Assembly: GCA_947472645.1 (NCBI GenBank)
Contig: CANJBQ010000020.1
Coordinates: forward strand, 1 to 48,202
Origin: Burkholderiaceae bacterium
GTDB lineage: Bacteria; Pseudomonadota; Gammaproteobacteria; Burkholderiales; Burkholderiaceae
DNA: 48,202 nucleotides
Reading direction: 5' to 3'
Made by a program: the position numbers and the translations under genes. Below the pieces are notes generated by a model. The model was not told the origin of the DNA. It was given only the letters and a program-made list of their open reading frames with translations, and did no database searches. Below are positions 32,715 through 41,013 of the stretch, piece after piece; position 1 is the stretch's first letter, and each line of letters starts with the position of its first letter.

Positions 32715-33464
32715 ATGGGTAAGTTTTCATCACTCCGATTAACTGGCTTATTCGTAGTTAGTACAATTCTTGTAAGTGCTTGTGCAACTGCAGATAAGGC
32801 AACCCTTCTGGCAACACCGACGTCAATTCGCCCAAAGCCAGAAAGTTTAACGCCTGCTAATTTAGGTAGTTTATTTCCAACGGCGAATACAACGGTAAGC
32901 GTTGGCTTTCGACCTTTGTTTGAAGATACACGCGCACGCAATGTTGGCGATACATTGACGATTGTTCTCAATGAGACAACCAGTGCGGCTAAAAATAGTG
33001 GATCTTTAGCGGCCAGAAAAGCCAACGCAACGAATACCGCAGCTACTGGAACTGGTGGGTATACCGGAAGTTCTCAGGGGGGTAGTATTCCTGGAGCCAT
33101 TGGTCAGATTTTTGATTTTATCACTGGCGCAGGGAATAATACATCTACTACCGATATCAAAAGTGAGGGTAGTGGTAATAGCTCAAACAGTAACTACTTT
33201 AATGGCACGATCACTGTAACTGTCATTGAAGTTCTCTCTAACGGTAATTTAGTGGTTGCGGGTGAGAAACAAATTGCTGTGAGCAATGAAGAAGAAACCA
33301 TTCGTTTTGGCGGAGTCGTTAACCCTAGAAATCTAGTGAATAATTCGATTTCATCCCAACAGGTTGCTGATGCGAGGATGGAATACCGCGGTCGTGGCGC
33401 AGCTGATGACGCACAAAAAGCCGGTTGGTTAACACGTGCCATGCTGAAATTAAATCCTTTATAA
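32715..33464 (+). CDS. flgH: FlgH, L-ring lipoprotein
   Basis: 249 aa outer-membrane lipoprotein: signal ending in lipobox LVSAC with Cys23. Conserved 'FRPLFEDTRARNVGDTLTIV', LNETTSAAKNSG, 'NGTITVTVIEVLSNGNLVVA' and GEKQIAVSNEEETIRFGGVVNPRN-type blocks are all present. With FlgI it forms the bushing of the outer membrane and confirms a Gram-negative cell plan. Confidence 0.96.
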   Translation: MGKFSSLRLTGLFVVSTILVSACATADKATLLATPTSIRPKPESLTPANLGSLFPTANTTVSVGFRPLFEDTRARNVGDTLTIVLNETTSAAKNSGSLAARKANATNTAATGTGGYTGSSQGGSIPGAIGQIFDFITGAGNNTSTTDIKSEGSGNSSNSNYFNGTITVTVIEVLSNGNLVVAGEKQIAVSNEEETIRFGGVVNPRNLVNNSISSQQVADARMEYRGRGAADDAQKAGWLTRAMLKLNPL

Positions 33465-33471
33465 GTTAATC

Positions 33472-34593
33472 ATGAAACTGACTAAACTACCCCTGGCTTT
33501 TTTAAAATTCCTTGTTGTTCTTGGTTCGATTATGACGAGTACTGTGCATGCTGAACGTTTAAAGGATATTTCCAATATCTCGGGCCAGCGCCCTAATCAA
33601 CTTGTTGGTTATGGTCTTGTAGTCGGTTTAGATGGTTCTGGCGACCAAACGACACAAACACCATTTACGATTCAAAGTGTACTACAAATGATTGGTACCC
33701 TTGGTATTACAGTGCCTCCTGGCGGTCAAGCACAGTTAAGAAATGCGGCTGCGGTGATGGTTACTGCTGAGATGCCTGCATTAGCAAGACCAGGACAAGC
33801 TATTGATATTACTGTTTCTTCGATGGGTAACGCACAAAGTTTAAAAGGCGGAACTCTCCTCATGACCCCTTTACGTGCTGCTGACGGACAAGTTTATGCT
33901 CAGGCTCAAGGTAACGTGGTGATTTCTGGAGCTGGTGCAAGTGCCGGTGGCGCTACTACAACGGTGAATCACCTTTCTGCAGGCCGTATTCCTTCCGGTG
34001 CTTTAATTGAGCGAGCAGTACCATCCATCATGCCTGAAGAGTTTGTTCAGTTAGATCTGAAGCAATCTGATTTTTCTATGATGCAAAAAACTTCCCAAGC
34101 TATTGGAAAACGCTTTGGTGTAGGTACGGCTATTCCGATTGATGCGCGTTCGCTGAATGTACGAGTTCCACTAGAGCCGCTGCGGCGTGTAGCATTTATG
34201 GCGGAATTGCAGGATCTTGATGTTGAGCAAACTTCAGGTCCGGCTAAAGTCATTCTGAACTCTAGAACAGGTTCTGTGGTGATGAACCAAGCGGTGAAGC
34301 TCGCACCTTCAGCAGTAGCACATGGTAACTTAACTGTTCGTATACAGTCCACCCCAGAGGTGAGTCAACCTAATGCACTTAGTCGTGGTGCAACTGTTAC
34401 AACTTCCCAAGACACTGCCACCGTCTCCAGTGATGGTAAACCAGATAATTTAATTGCGATTCCCGGAGGTGCGAATTTGTCTTCTGTAGTGAAGGCTTTA
34501 AATATGTTGGGCGCAACACCATCAGATTTGATTTCGATTTTACAATCGCTGAAATCCTCTGGCGCTCTTACAGCAGAAATCGAGGTGATTTGA
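33472..34593 (+). CDS. flgI: FlgI, P-ring protein
   Basis: 373 aa, canonical length. Sec signal peptide at about 1-28 (LAFLKFLVVLGSIMTSTVHA) and mature start ERLKDISNISGQRPNQLVGY. Conserved 'LVVGLDGSGDQTTQTPFTIQ', 'AAVMVTAEMPALARPGQAID', 'SMGNAQSLKGGTLLMTPLRA' and the end 'LGATPSDLISILQSLKSSGA'. It forms the periplasmic ring around the rod. The stop TGA is immediately followed by the flgJ start. Confidence 0.97.
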   Translation: MKLTKLPLAFLKFLVVLGSIMTSTVHAERLKDISNISGQRPNQLVGYGLVVGLDGSGDQTTQTPFTIQSVLQMIGTLGITVPPGGQAQLRNAAAVMVTAEMPALARPGQAIDITVSSMGNAQSLKGGTLLMTPLRAADGQVYAQAQGNVVISGAGASAGGATTTVNHLSAGRIPSGALIERAVPSIMPEEFVQLDLKQSDFSMMQKTSQAIGKRFGVGTAIPIDARSLNVRVPLEPLRRVAFMAELQDLDVEQTSGPAKVILNSRTGSVVMNQAVKLAPSAVAHGNLTVRIQSTPEVSQPNALSRGATVTTSQDTATVSSDGKPDNLIAIPGGANLSSVVKALNMLGATPSDLISILQSLKSSGALTAEIEVI

Positions 34594-35156
34594 TGATGCC
34601 TCTTTCTAACCTGACGATTCCGGGCGTAGGTCTAGCTGCAATTGGTTCTAATGTCGTAGGTTTATTGAGTCCAGCGAATGATTTGCCCGCCGCTCTTAAA
34701 ACGAATACCTCAAGCAACTCTACCTTTGCCTCAGTTCTCAACTCTCAGCCAACTGCAGCCGTATCTTCCTCAGTTACAAAAACTTCACCGGCACAATCAA
34801 CAGGACCGATGACAAAAACTGAACATCAAATTAGGGAGGCTGCAAGGGCTTTTGAGCGTACCTTAGTGCGTCAAATGTTGAGCACGGTAAGAAGTAATAC
34901 CCTGCGGGGTGGGGATGAACAAAATGAATCTTCAAAAGGATATTTAGAGATTGCTGATGACAAATTAGCGGACGCTTTAGTGGCAGGAAAAGGAGTTGGT
35001 TTTGCGACAAAAGTAGCTGATCAAATGCTTAATCAACCCAACGTCAAAGCACTAATCGAAGCGGAGAAAAAAGCCGTTAATAACAGTAATACAACTGATT
35101 TAAATAATGGATTAAGCGGTGCAATCAATCAGTATAAAAAAGTATCGTCATTTTAA
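34593..35156 (+). CDS. flgJ: FlgJ, rod cap, single-domain (no muramidase domain)
   Basis: 187 aa from ATG 34593 (or 34596; a TTG at 34590 is also in frame). GAGGTG lies just upstream. Only the rod-binding/scaffold domain is present: 'HQIREAARAFERTLVRQMLS', RGGDEQNESSKGYLEIADDKL and 'ADALVAGKGVGFATKVADQM'. The ~150-residue C-terminal glucosaminidase domain found in beta- and gammaproteobacterial FlgJ is missing; the protein ends in a Ser/Asn-rich tail. A separate lytic enzyme must therefore open the peptidoglycan for the rod. Confidence 0.92.
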   Translation: MMPLSNLTIPGVGLAAIGSNVVGLLSPANDLPAALKTNTSSNSTFASVLNSQPTAAVSSSVTKTSPAQSTGPMTKTEHQIREAARAFERTLVRQMLSTVRSNTLRGGDEQNESSKGYLEIADDKLADALVAGKGVGFATKVADQMLNQPNVKALIEAEKKAVNNSNTTDLNNGLSGAINQYKKVSSF

Positions 35157-35168
35157 TAGGATCCCACC

Positions 35169-36899
35169 ATGGACATTAACTCAATCAGTAGTACGGCTTA
35201 TCAAGGTCTACAAATGGCCCAGGCAGGGATGTTGGTGACTTCACAAAACGTTTCTGGCGCTTCGGTTGATGGGTATTCTAGGCGCAATGCCAATGGAGTG
35301 ATTGATGCGATGGCTCCTAATGCCATGAATTTGAATGGAACAGCATTTGCAGTTAACGGCTTTATTCGTCAGTACAATTCTTTGGTGAGTGGCCAATTAC
35401 TCAATCAGCAAGCTAAATCCAGCTATTCTGATACTTTGGTACAGTACACCTCCACAATTAATAGCTTGGTGGCAAATACCTCTACTGGATTACAAACATC
35501 AATTGCCAAGTTCTTTAATGCAATGGGTACTTACGCATCTAATCCAACGAGTACAGCTGCCCAATCTGGTCTTACTGGTAGTGCGAATGAGGTTTCTGCC
35601 AGTATGGCCGGCATTGTATCTATGGTCGGTCAGTTATCAAGCAATGCACAGTCTGGGTTATCTGACAGTGTCAACCAGGTGAACTCTTTATTGCCACAGT
35701 TAGCCACGGTTAATCAACAAATTATAAATTCTCAAGTGGGTGGAAATAATACGGGAGCGTCCCCAGATTTGCTGGATCAGCGTGACAAGATTCTTGGGCA
35801 GCTTCAAACTTTGGTTGGTGGTCAAAGTTTAATTAATAATGACGGTACAGCAACTCAAATTATTGGTGGGATAAATTTGGTGGAGAGAGGTGTTGCAAAT
35901 CAGTTGAAGGTCAATAACCCAGGTAGTCCTAGTCCAACACTCAGCGTTAACTTAAGTAATGGTTCTCAAGTTATGCAAATTAAATCTCCCGCAACTGGGA
36001 GTATTGGCGCATTGATGACCCTCATCACGAATTTTGTACCATCTCTAAATCAGCGATTAGATACTATTGCACAATCTTTGGTCAGTATTGCTAATAATGT
36101 GAGTGGGGCAAGCTCTTCGAGTGGGGGAGCATTGAAAATTTTTGGATTTAATACTAGCAACGGTATTTTGGGTAACACAATTTCCTCGACTGACCCTACA
36201 AGTCAAATCCCACAGATTACTTCAGATTTAGCAATTAACGCGTTATATAAAGCAAATGGAGGTACGGCTAATTTAACCGCTACTCAAACTTTCGGTGGAA
36301 TTCAAATGACACTTGGATCACCTAATATTATTATATCAAGTGATAACGTTCAAAATGGACAGGGCATTTCTGGCACTGGAATTCCAAATGGGGCGACGGT
36401 TCAAAGCTTTACTCAAAACTCAAATGGGACTACGAGTATTACCTTGTCGACTAATGCTACCGCAACCAATTCTAGTGCGTCTGTTACGATTACTTCAAGT
36501 GCAATTCCCACTAATTTGGTATCTCTTGGACTTACGGCGGCAAATTTCGCGGCTTTGGCTCCGACCGATAACAGCCAATATGTCAATGCCGGCACAGGAG
36601 TACCCTATATTAGTTCGACAAATGCGAATGCAGCATCTCAATACAGTAGTGTGATGGGTAATGCAGTTGCCAATTTAGTAAGTGATGTTGGCGTACCCGT
36701 TGCAACTTGGACGAATAACCAGACAGCTAATCAAGCCGTGCTTTCTAATCTAAAGTCCCAGCAAAGTGCTGTTTCTGGAGTGAATTTGGATGAAGAGGCC
36801 GCTAATCTCCTGAAATTTCAACAGATGTATCAGGCATCAAGCAAAGTTTTGCAGGCTGGAAATCAAATGTTTCAGTCAATTTTAGCCATCATGAATTAA
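35169..36899 (+). CDS. flgK: FlgK, hook-associated protein 1
   Basis: 576 aa. N-terminal motif 'STAYQGLQMAQAGMLVTSQN' with GASVDGYSRRN, domain 1 'FIRQYNSLVSGQLLNQQAKS', a long Ser/Asn/Thr-rich variable middle, and C-terminal 'LKSQQSAVSGVNLDEEAANL' with KFQQMYQASSKVLQAGNQMF. FlgK joins hook to filament together with FlgL. Preceded by TAATAGGATCCCACC; 25 bp before flgL. Confidence 0.96.
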   Translation: MDINSISSTAYQGLQMAQAGMLVTSQNVSGASVDGYSRRNANGVIDAMAPNAMNLNGTAFAVNGFIRQYNSLVSGQLLNQQAKSSYSDTLVQYTSTINSLVANTSTGLQTSIAKFFNAMGTYASNPTSTAAQSGLTGSANEVSASMAGIVSMVGQLSSNAQSGLSDSVNQVNSLLPQLATVNQQIINSQVGGNNTGASPDLLDQRDKILGQLQTLVGGQSLINNDGTATQIIGGINLVERGVANQLKVNNPGSPSPTLSVNLSNGSQVMQIKSPATGSIGALMTLITNFVPSLNQRLDTIAQSLVSIANNVSGASSSSGGALKIFGFNTSNGILGNTISSTDPTSQIPQITSDLAINALYKANGGTANLTATQTFGGIQMTLGSPNIIISSDNVQNGQGISGTGIPNGATVQSFTQNSNGTTSITLSTNATATNSSASVTITSSAIPTNLVSLGLTAANFAALAPTDNSQYVNAGTGVPYISSTNANAASQYSSVMGNAVANLVSDVGVPVATWTNNQTANQAVLSNLKSQQSAVSGVNLDEEAANLLKFQQMYQASSKVLQAGNQMFQSILAIMN

Positions 36900-36924
36900 T
36901 AATCACTGAATCGGAAAAATTATT

Positions 36925-37827
36925 ATGAGAATTAGCAATAACCAACTCTTTGATAGTAGTGTTGAGTCCATGAACAGGAGTTTGACCCAAGCGGTCAATT
37001 TTCAGCAACAGATCAGTAGTGGACAGCAATATAGTAAAGCCTCTGATAATCCCTATGCAGTTTCTTGGGGTGTGCGCTTAAGCTTTGATAAAAATCGTTT
37101 GACAATGTACTCTAATAATCAAAACTCAGTGACAGCTTCTATGGATAATGCTTCAACTCAGTTGGGCAATATGATTGATGAGATGAACCAATTAACCTCG
37201 GTTTCGGTTCAAGCGCAAAATGGTTCTTTAACGCCATCTGCGCTCAATGCCTTGTATCAACAGGCAAAGCAAATCGCCACAACAATTCAGGGTCAATCAA
37301 CTGCCAAAGACGCAAGCGGTAACCCTTATTTCCCATCCACGATTAACTCTGTTCAGATTGAACCAGGTGTATCGGTCGACTCGGGTATCAATACAACAAA
37401 TGCCTTTGGTAAAGATCTTAATAGTCCAGGAATAAATCTAGCTAGTGCGACTGAAGCAGCCGCGGCTGGGAAAACGGATGTTTTGGCCAAAATTAATCAA
37501 TTTGTTGCATTTTTGGGACACAAAGCAGGTGATCCTGCCTTTGCAAACAACACTTCTACTTTGTCAGAGGTATCCACCGGCTTAACTTCAGCATATAATC
37601 AACTACAGAATGCTCAAACTCATAGTGGTTTGGTGGGTAGTCTTGTTAGTCAAGCAAGTAGCGCAGTTAACTCACTAGGTACTCAGTTGGCATCTACGAC
37701 TTCAACTTTACTGGACACAGACATGGCTGCAGCAACTGCTGGTTTTACGAAAGAGCAATCTCTGTTAAATGCTGCTCAATCTTTGTTTGGGAGATTAGAG
37801 TCGAGTAATTTGTTTTCAAAAATGTAA
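36925..37827 (+). CDS. flgL: FlgL, hook-associated protein 3
   Basis: 300 aa of flagellin-like plan: N-terminal 'MRISNNQLFDSSVESMNRSL', QQQISSGQQYSKASDNPYAV and a C-terminal flagellin helix 'LDTDMAAATAGFTKEQSLLN'. The small central domain (about 120-200) is FlgL-like, not a filament protein: the position right after flgK and the length support junction protein over flagellin. No filament fliC gene is present in the window. Confidence 0.93.
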   Translation: MRISNNQLFDSSVESMNRSLTQAVNFQQQISSGQQYSKASDNPYAVSWGVRLSFDKNRLTMYSNNQNSVTASMDNASTQLGNMIDEMNQLTSVSVQAQNGSLTPSALNALYQQAKQIATTIQGQSTAKDASGNPYFPSTINSVQIEPGVSVDSGINTTNAFGKDLNSPGINLASATEAAAAGKTDVLAKINQFVAFLGHKAGDPAFANNTSTLSEVSTGLTSAYNQLQNAQTHSGLVGSLVSQASSAVNSLGTQLASTTSTLLDTDMAAATAGFTKEQSLLNAAQSLFGRLESSNLFSKM

Positions 37828-37848
37828 TTTAACGATCAAAGAGATGCT

Positions 37849-38709
37849 ATGAATATTCCAATTGGCTGGATTATTGCGATGGGTTGTGCCCTAGGTGGGT
37901 ACGCATTGCATGGAGGACATGTTGGTGTGCTTTGGCAGCCGACCGAGGTTCTCACTATTGTTGGTGCTGCCGTTGGTACTATGTTGGCTTCTAATACGCC
38001 CACGAATTTGAAGGCGGTCTTTGCCGCACTGGGGAGCGCGTTTAAATCGGCTGGTGCTGTGAAAAAATTCCACCTGGATTTGTTGTGCTTGCTATTTGAA
38101 ATTTTGCAAAAAATTAAGCGCGACGGTTTGATGTCGCTTGAAGCGGACATTGAAGAGCCAGACGCAAGTCCGCTGTTTGAAAAATATCCTGAAATTCTCG
38201 CCGATCATCACTTGGTTGATTTTATTACCGATTATTTACGTATGATGTTGGGTGGCGCGTTGGACTTGGTACAAATTGAAAGTCTCATGGAGCAAGAGAT
38301 TGATGTGCATCACCAGGAAGGCTATATTCCAGTGGCTAGCGTTACGCAGGTGGGTGATGGTTTGCCAGCTTTTGGTATTGTTGCGGCGGTAATGGGTGTG
38401 GTGCATACGATGGGATCGATTGGACTGCCTCCTGCAGAGCTTGGAAAGTTAATTGGCGCGGCTCTTGTGGGAACCTTCTTGGGTATCCTTTTGGCTTATG
38501 CCTTTGTGCAACCAGTCGCTAAAGTACTGGAGCAAAAACTCGCTCTAGATGCTAGATCTTATATGGCGGTTAAAGCCGTTTTAATTGCCAGTTTAAACAA
38601 TTTTCCTCCAGCTGCGGCGATCGAATTTGGTCGAAAAGTACTCTATATGGAACAACGCCCGACCTTTCAAGAGCTTGATGAAGGAACCAAAGCGGTCAAA
38701 GGAAAGTAA
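37849..38709 (+). CDS. motA: MotA, flagellar stator subunit
   Basis: 286 aa with four membrane segments. N-terminus 'IPIGWIIAMGCALGGYALHG', the cytoplasmic loop with charged residues, and the conserved 'GDGLPAFGIVAAVMGVVHTM' including the Pro of TM3 followed by GSIGLPPAELGKLIGAALVG. TM4 'FLGILLAYAFVQPVAKVLEQ'. With MotB it forms an H+-type ion channel stator. Six bases separate it from motB. GAGATGCT is a weak ribosome-binding site. Confidence 0.96.
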   Translation: MNIPIGWIIAMGCALGGYALHGGHVGVLWQPTEVLTIVGAAVGTMLASNTPTNLKAVFAALGSAFKSAGAVKKFHLDLLCLLFEILQKIKRDGLMSLEADIEEPDASPLFEKYPEILADHHLVDFITDYLRMMLGGALDLVQIESLMEQEIDVHHQEGYIPVASVTQVGDGLPAFGIVAAVMGVVHTMGSIGLPPAELGKLIGAALVGTFLGILLAYAFVQPVAKVLEQKLALDARSYMAVKAVLIASLNNFPPAAAIEFGRKVLYMEQRPTFQELDEGTKAVKGK

Positions 38710-38715
38710 GGGATT

Positions 38716-39822
38716 ATGCCTAAAGACGGCACACCAATAGTAGTTATTAAGCGTGTTAAAAAGGGTGGTCATGGCCATCATGGCGGCGCATGGAAAATTG
38801 CTTATGCCGATTTCGTAACTGCGATGATGGCATTCTTTTTGCTGATGTGGGTTTTAGGATCAACCACGGCAGGCGATCTAGCGGGTATTTCCTCTTATTT
38901 TCAAAACCCCTTACGGATTTCGATGGCTGGTGGGCAAGGATCAGGTGATACCACAAGGATTGTAAAAAGTGGTGGTGGTAGTATTACTTTGACAACAGGT
39001 CAAGAGGCTAAAGCAGATGCAGATACCGACGAGCGGCGCGTTAGCAACTCGAAAGCGACTGAGGTAGAAAATGCCAGGAGAGATAATACGAGCTTAACTT
39101 CCTCCGTAACGGAAGGTGGTCCTGGTGGAACAAATAATGGTCAGTCCAAAGCTGCGGAAGAAGCGCTCAAAGAAAAAGTGGATAGTGACATCAAAAATGA
39201 TCCTGAACTCGGTAAGTTAAAGGGTCAAGTTTTCATGGACATAACTGCAGAGGGCTTACGCATTCAAGTTGTCGACGATAAAAGTCGTCCCATATTTGCT
39301 AGTGGTGGAACGATGCCCACGGATTCAGGTCGAAGATTACTCCGTATCATTGGTAAAGCCTTGTCTTCATCGCCAAGCCCAATTCGTATTGAGGGTCATA
39401 CGGATGGAGCTAAATATAGCAAAGGTGGAGTTGCGGGCTACTCGAATTGGGATCTTTCATCAGAAAGAGCAAATAGTGCGAGAAAAGAGATGATACAGGG
39501 GGGATTAAAAGAGGAAAAAATTTCTCAAGTGATTGGTTTTGCCGATAAATATCCTATTAATCCGCAAGATTTATCTGATCCATTAAATAGGAGGATTTCT
39601 ATCACTGTTTTAAAACAAAAACCTCAATTAACGCCCTCTAATATCAATACAAAGTCACGTAATGAACAGGGTGGAGAGGTTGAAGGTATCAAATCTGGTC
39701 CACAGGATATTCCTGAAAATCTTAGGGCCCCAACGGAGTCTAAAAATAAAGATGGTGGTTCAACCCCTCAATTCGCACTCCCGACCAAGCCATCTATCCC
39801 CCCTAAAATGATGGATCGGTAA
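38716..39822 (+). CDS. motB: MotB, stator subunit with peptidoglycan-binding domain
   Basis: 368 aa. N-terminal 'HHGGAWKIAYADFVTAMMAF' with the ion-carrying D32, one TM helix, a plug-like segment (DLAGISSYFQNPLRIS), a long Asp/Ser/Thr-rich linker, and the OmpA-like peptidoglycan-binding domain ('RPIFASGGTMPTDSGRRLLR', IRIEGHTDG, 'SNWDLSSERANSARKEMI', NRRISITVL). The C-terminal tail of ~65 residues beyond OmpA is Pro/Lys/Asn-rich and unusual in length. Followed five bases later by an unknown gene. Confidence 0.96.
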   Translation: MPKDGTPIVVIKRVKKGGHGHHGGAWKIAYADFVTAMMAFFLLMWVLGSTTAGDLAGISSYFQNPLRISMAGGQGSGDTTRIVKSGGGSITLTTGQEAKADADTDERRVSNSKATEVENARRDNTSLTSSVTEGGPGGTNNGQSKAAEEALKEKVDSDIKNDPELGKLKGQVFMDITAEGLRIQVVDDKSRPIFASGGTMPTDSGRRLLRIIGKALSSSPSPIRIEGHTDGAKYSKGGVAGYSNWDLSSERANSARKEMIQGGLKEEKISQVIGFADKYPINPQDLSDPLNRRISITVLKQKPQLTPSNINTKSRNEQGGEVEGIKSGPQDIPENLRAPTESKNKDGGSTPQFALPTKPSIPPKMMDR

Positions 39823-39827
39823 CGCTC

Positions 39828-40577
39828 ATGAAAAAGCAAGGCTGTTTTGGCCCCACAGTCTTTTTACTAGCACTATTTTTCAGTCCGGCATTTGCTGCAG
39901 ACGAACAACCTGGTGGTAAAACTCAAGTGGCCCCCGTTCAAAAAAATGAAAAAAAGATAGTTAATACATCTCCTGTCATCGTTGATACAGGAGCAAGTAA
40001 GGCTCAGTCTGAAAAGTTATATACCTTGTTTAATAAAAGTTATACCAAGACGATTGCCCAGATTCAATGCTTAAAAGACCTAGAATGCATTAATTCTGAA
40101 GATGATGTACTCAAGTACAGTATTTTTAATATTCGCCTTTTACAGAAGTTAGAAGATATTGCAGCAAAAAATGATTTGTGGGCAATGTATTACCGTGGCT
40201 TAATTGCGTATGAGAGGGCTGAGGATTATGCGGATCGCGCCAGTTATGTGCGTGATCGAGATTTTATTTTTACTGCAATGGTACTCAATCGTAAAAGAAA
40301 TGAGCAGTTTGTTGAGGCAAAGAAGTTTTTGACAGAACCGGCCGCAGCTAGAATTCCTGAAGCCTGCCAATACATGGGTAATATTTTGGCGAAAGGCCTT
40401 GGTACAAAGGTGAATATCGATCGAGCGATGGATTTTTATTATTGTGCCGCGCTGGAATATATTAATGCTGACCGATCTTTAGAGGCGCGCATTGCCTTAA
40501 AAATGATGACGCAGACTGGCACACCAACTGATGCTCGCACAGTGGATGTTTTCGCCAAAATTAATAAGAATAGATGA
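39828..40577 (+). CDS. Exported Sel1-like repeat protein between motB and flhB
   Basis: 249 aa. Signal peptide ends near SPAFAAD (about residue 24), so the product is periplasmic. A polar Lys/Gln/Val linker is followed by an all-helical domain with a recognisable Sel1/TPR-like unit near the end: 'IPEACQYMGNILAKGLGTKV' then NIDRAMDFYYCAALEY, preceded by weaker units (NDLWAMYYRGLIAYERAED). Four Cys in the mature part (QCLKDLEC, EACQ, YYCAA) may pair. It is five bases after motB on the same strand. Sel1 proteins often act as scaffolds; a stator or envelope link is inferred from position only. Confidence 0.7.
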   Translation: MKKQGCFGPTVFLLALFFSPAFAADEQPGGKTQVAPVQKNEKKIVNTSPVIVDTGASKAQSEKLYTLFNKSYTKTIAQIQCLKDLECINSEDDVLKYSIFNIRLLQKLEDIAAKNDLWAMYYRGLIAYERAEDYADRASYVRDRDFIFTAMVLNRKRNEQFVEAKKFLTEPAAARIPEACQYMGNILAKGLGTKVNIDRAMDFYYCAALEYINADRSLEARIALKMMTQTGTPTDARTVDVFAKINKNR

Positions 40578-40618
40578 TAATAGTCACAGTATTTATTTGC
40601 TAAAGAGGAAAGGGCATC

Positions 40619-40975
40619 ATGAAAGAAAAATTTTTAGGGCTCATTAAAAAGCTTGTATTGTGGGGACTATTGCCCTTAGCTTTCTTAACTTTTTTATTTG
40701 TCATGGGTGAGCAATTCGAGGTTGGAAGATTGTCTGCCGTGGCTGGGTGTCAAGATTGCCCCGACCTAGCAATTTGTCTTCGTGAAAAAGGTTATTTAGC
40801 AAATGATCCATACTACCCAGATTTATCGAGAAGATATTTGGGAGCTTTTGCTAGAGCTATTGGCAGTGATTTAGGTGCCTCCTATAGGGTTACACCTAAA
40901 CCTTCAACAATCCCCAATCCTCCTAAAAGTAATGAGAATATCGATCAGGATATCATCGACGCCACTAAAAAATAA
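40619..40975 (+). CDS. Small membrane protein between motB and flhB, unknown
   Basis: 118 aa with one hydrophobic segment at about 10-30 (LVLWGLLPLAFLTFLFVMGE) and a C-terminal domain outside or inside the membrane containing the Cys cluster AGCQDCPDLAICLREKG, then 'YYPDLSRRYLGAFARAIGSD' and a Pro/Asn/Asp tail. The three Cys could form disulfides or bind a metal. AGAGGAAAGGGCATC precedes the ATG. Together with the Sel1 gene it forms a two-gene insert in the motB-flhB interval. No family recognised. Confidence 0.65.
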   Translation: MKEKFLGLIKKLVLWGLLPLAFLTFLFVMGEQFEVGRLSAVAGCQDCPDLAICLREKGYLANDPYYPDLSRRYLGAFARAIGSDLGASYRVTPKPSTIPNPPKSNENIDQDIIDATKK

Positions 40976-41013
40976 TTTTTTCTAATGCAAATCATTTATA
41001 GCCAGAGGATTTA

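Noticed and set aside
33203..33220. TGGCACGATCACTG in flgH as another sigma-54 promoter
   Set aside because: The -24 part matches but there is no GC at the -12 position.
36925..37827. flgL as a filament flagellin
   Set aside because: Both ends are flagellin-like, but the position directly after flgK and the small central domain fit the junction protein FlgL.
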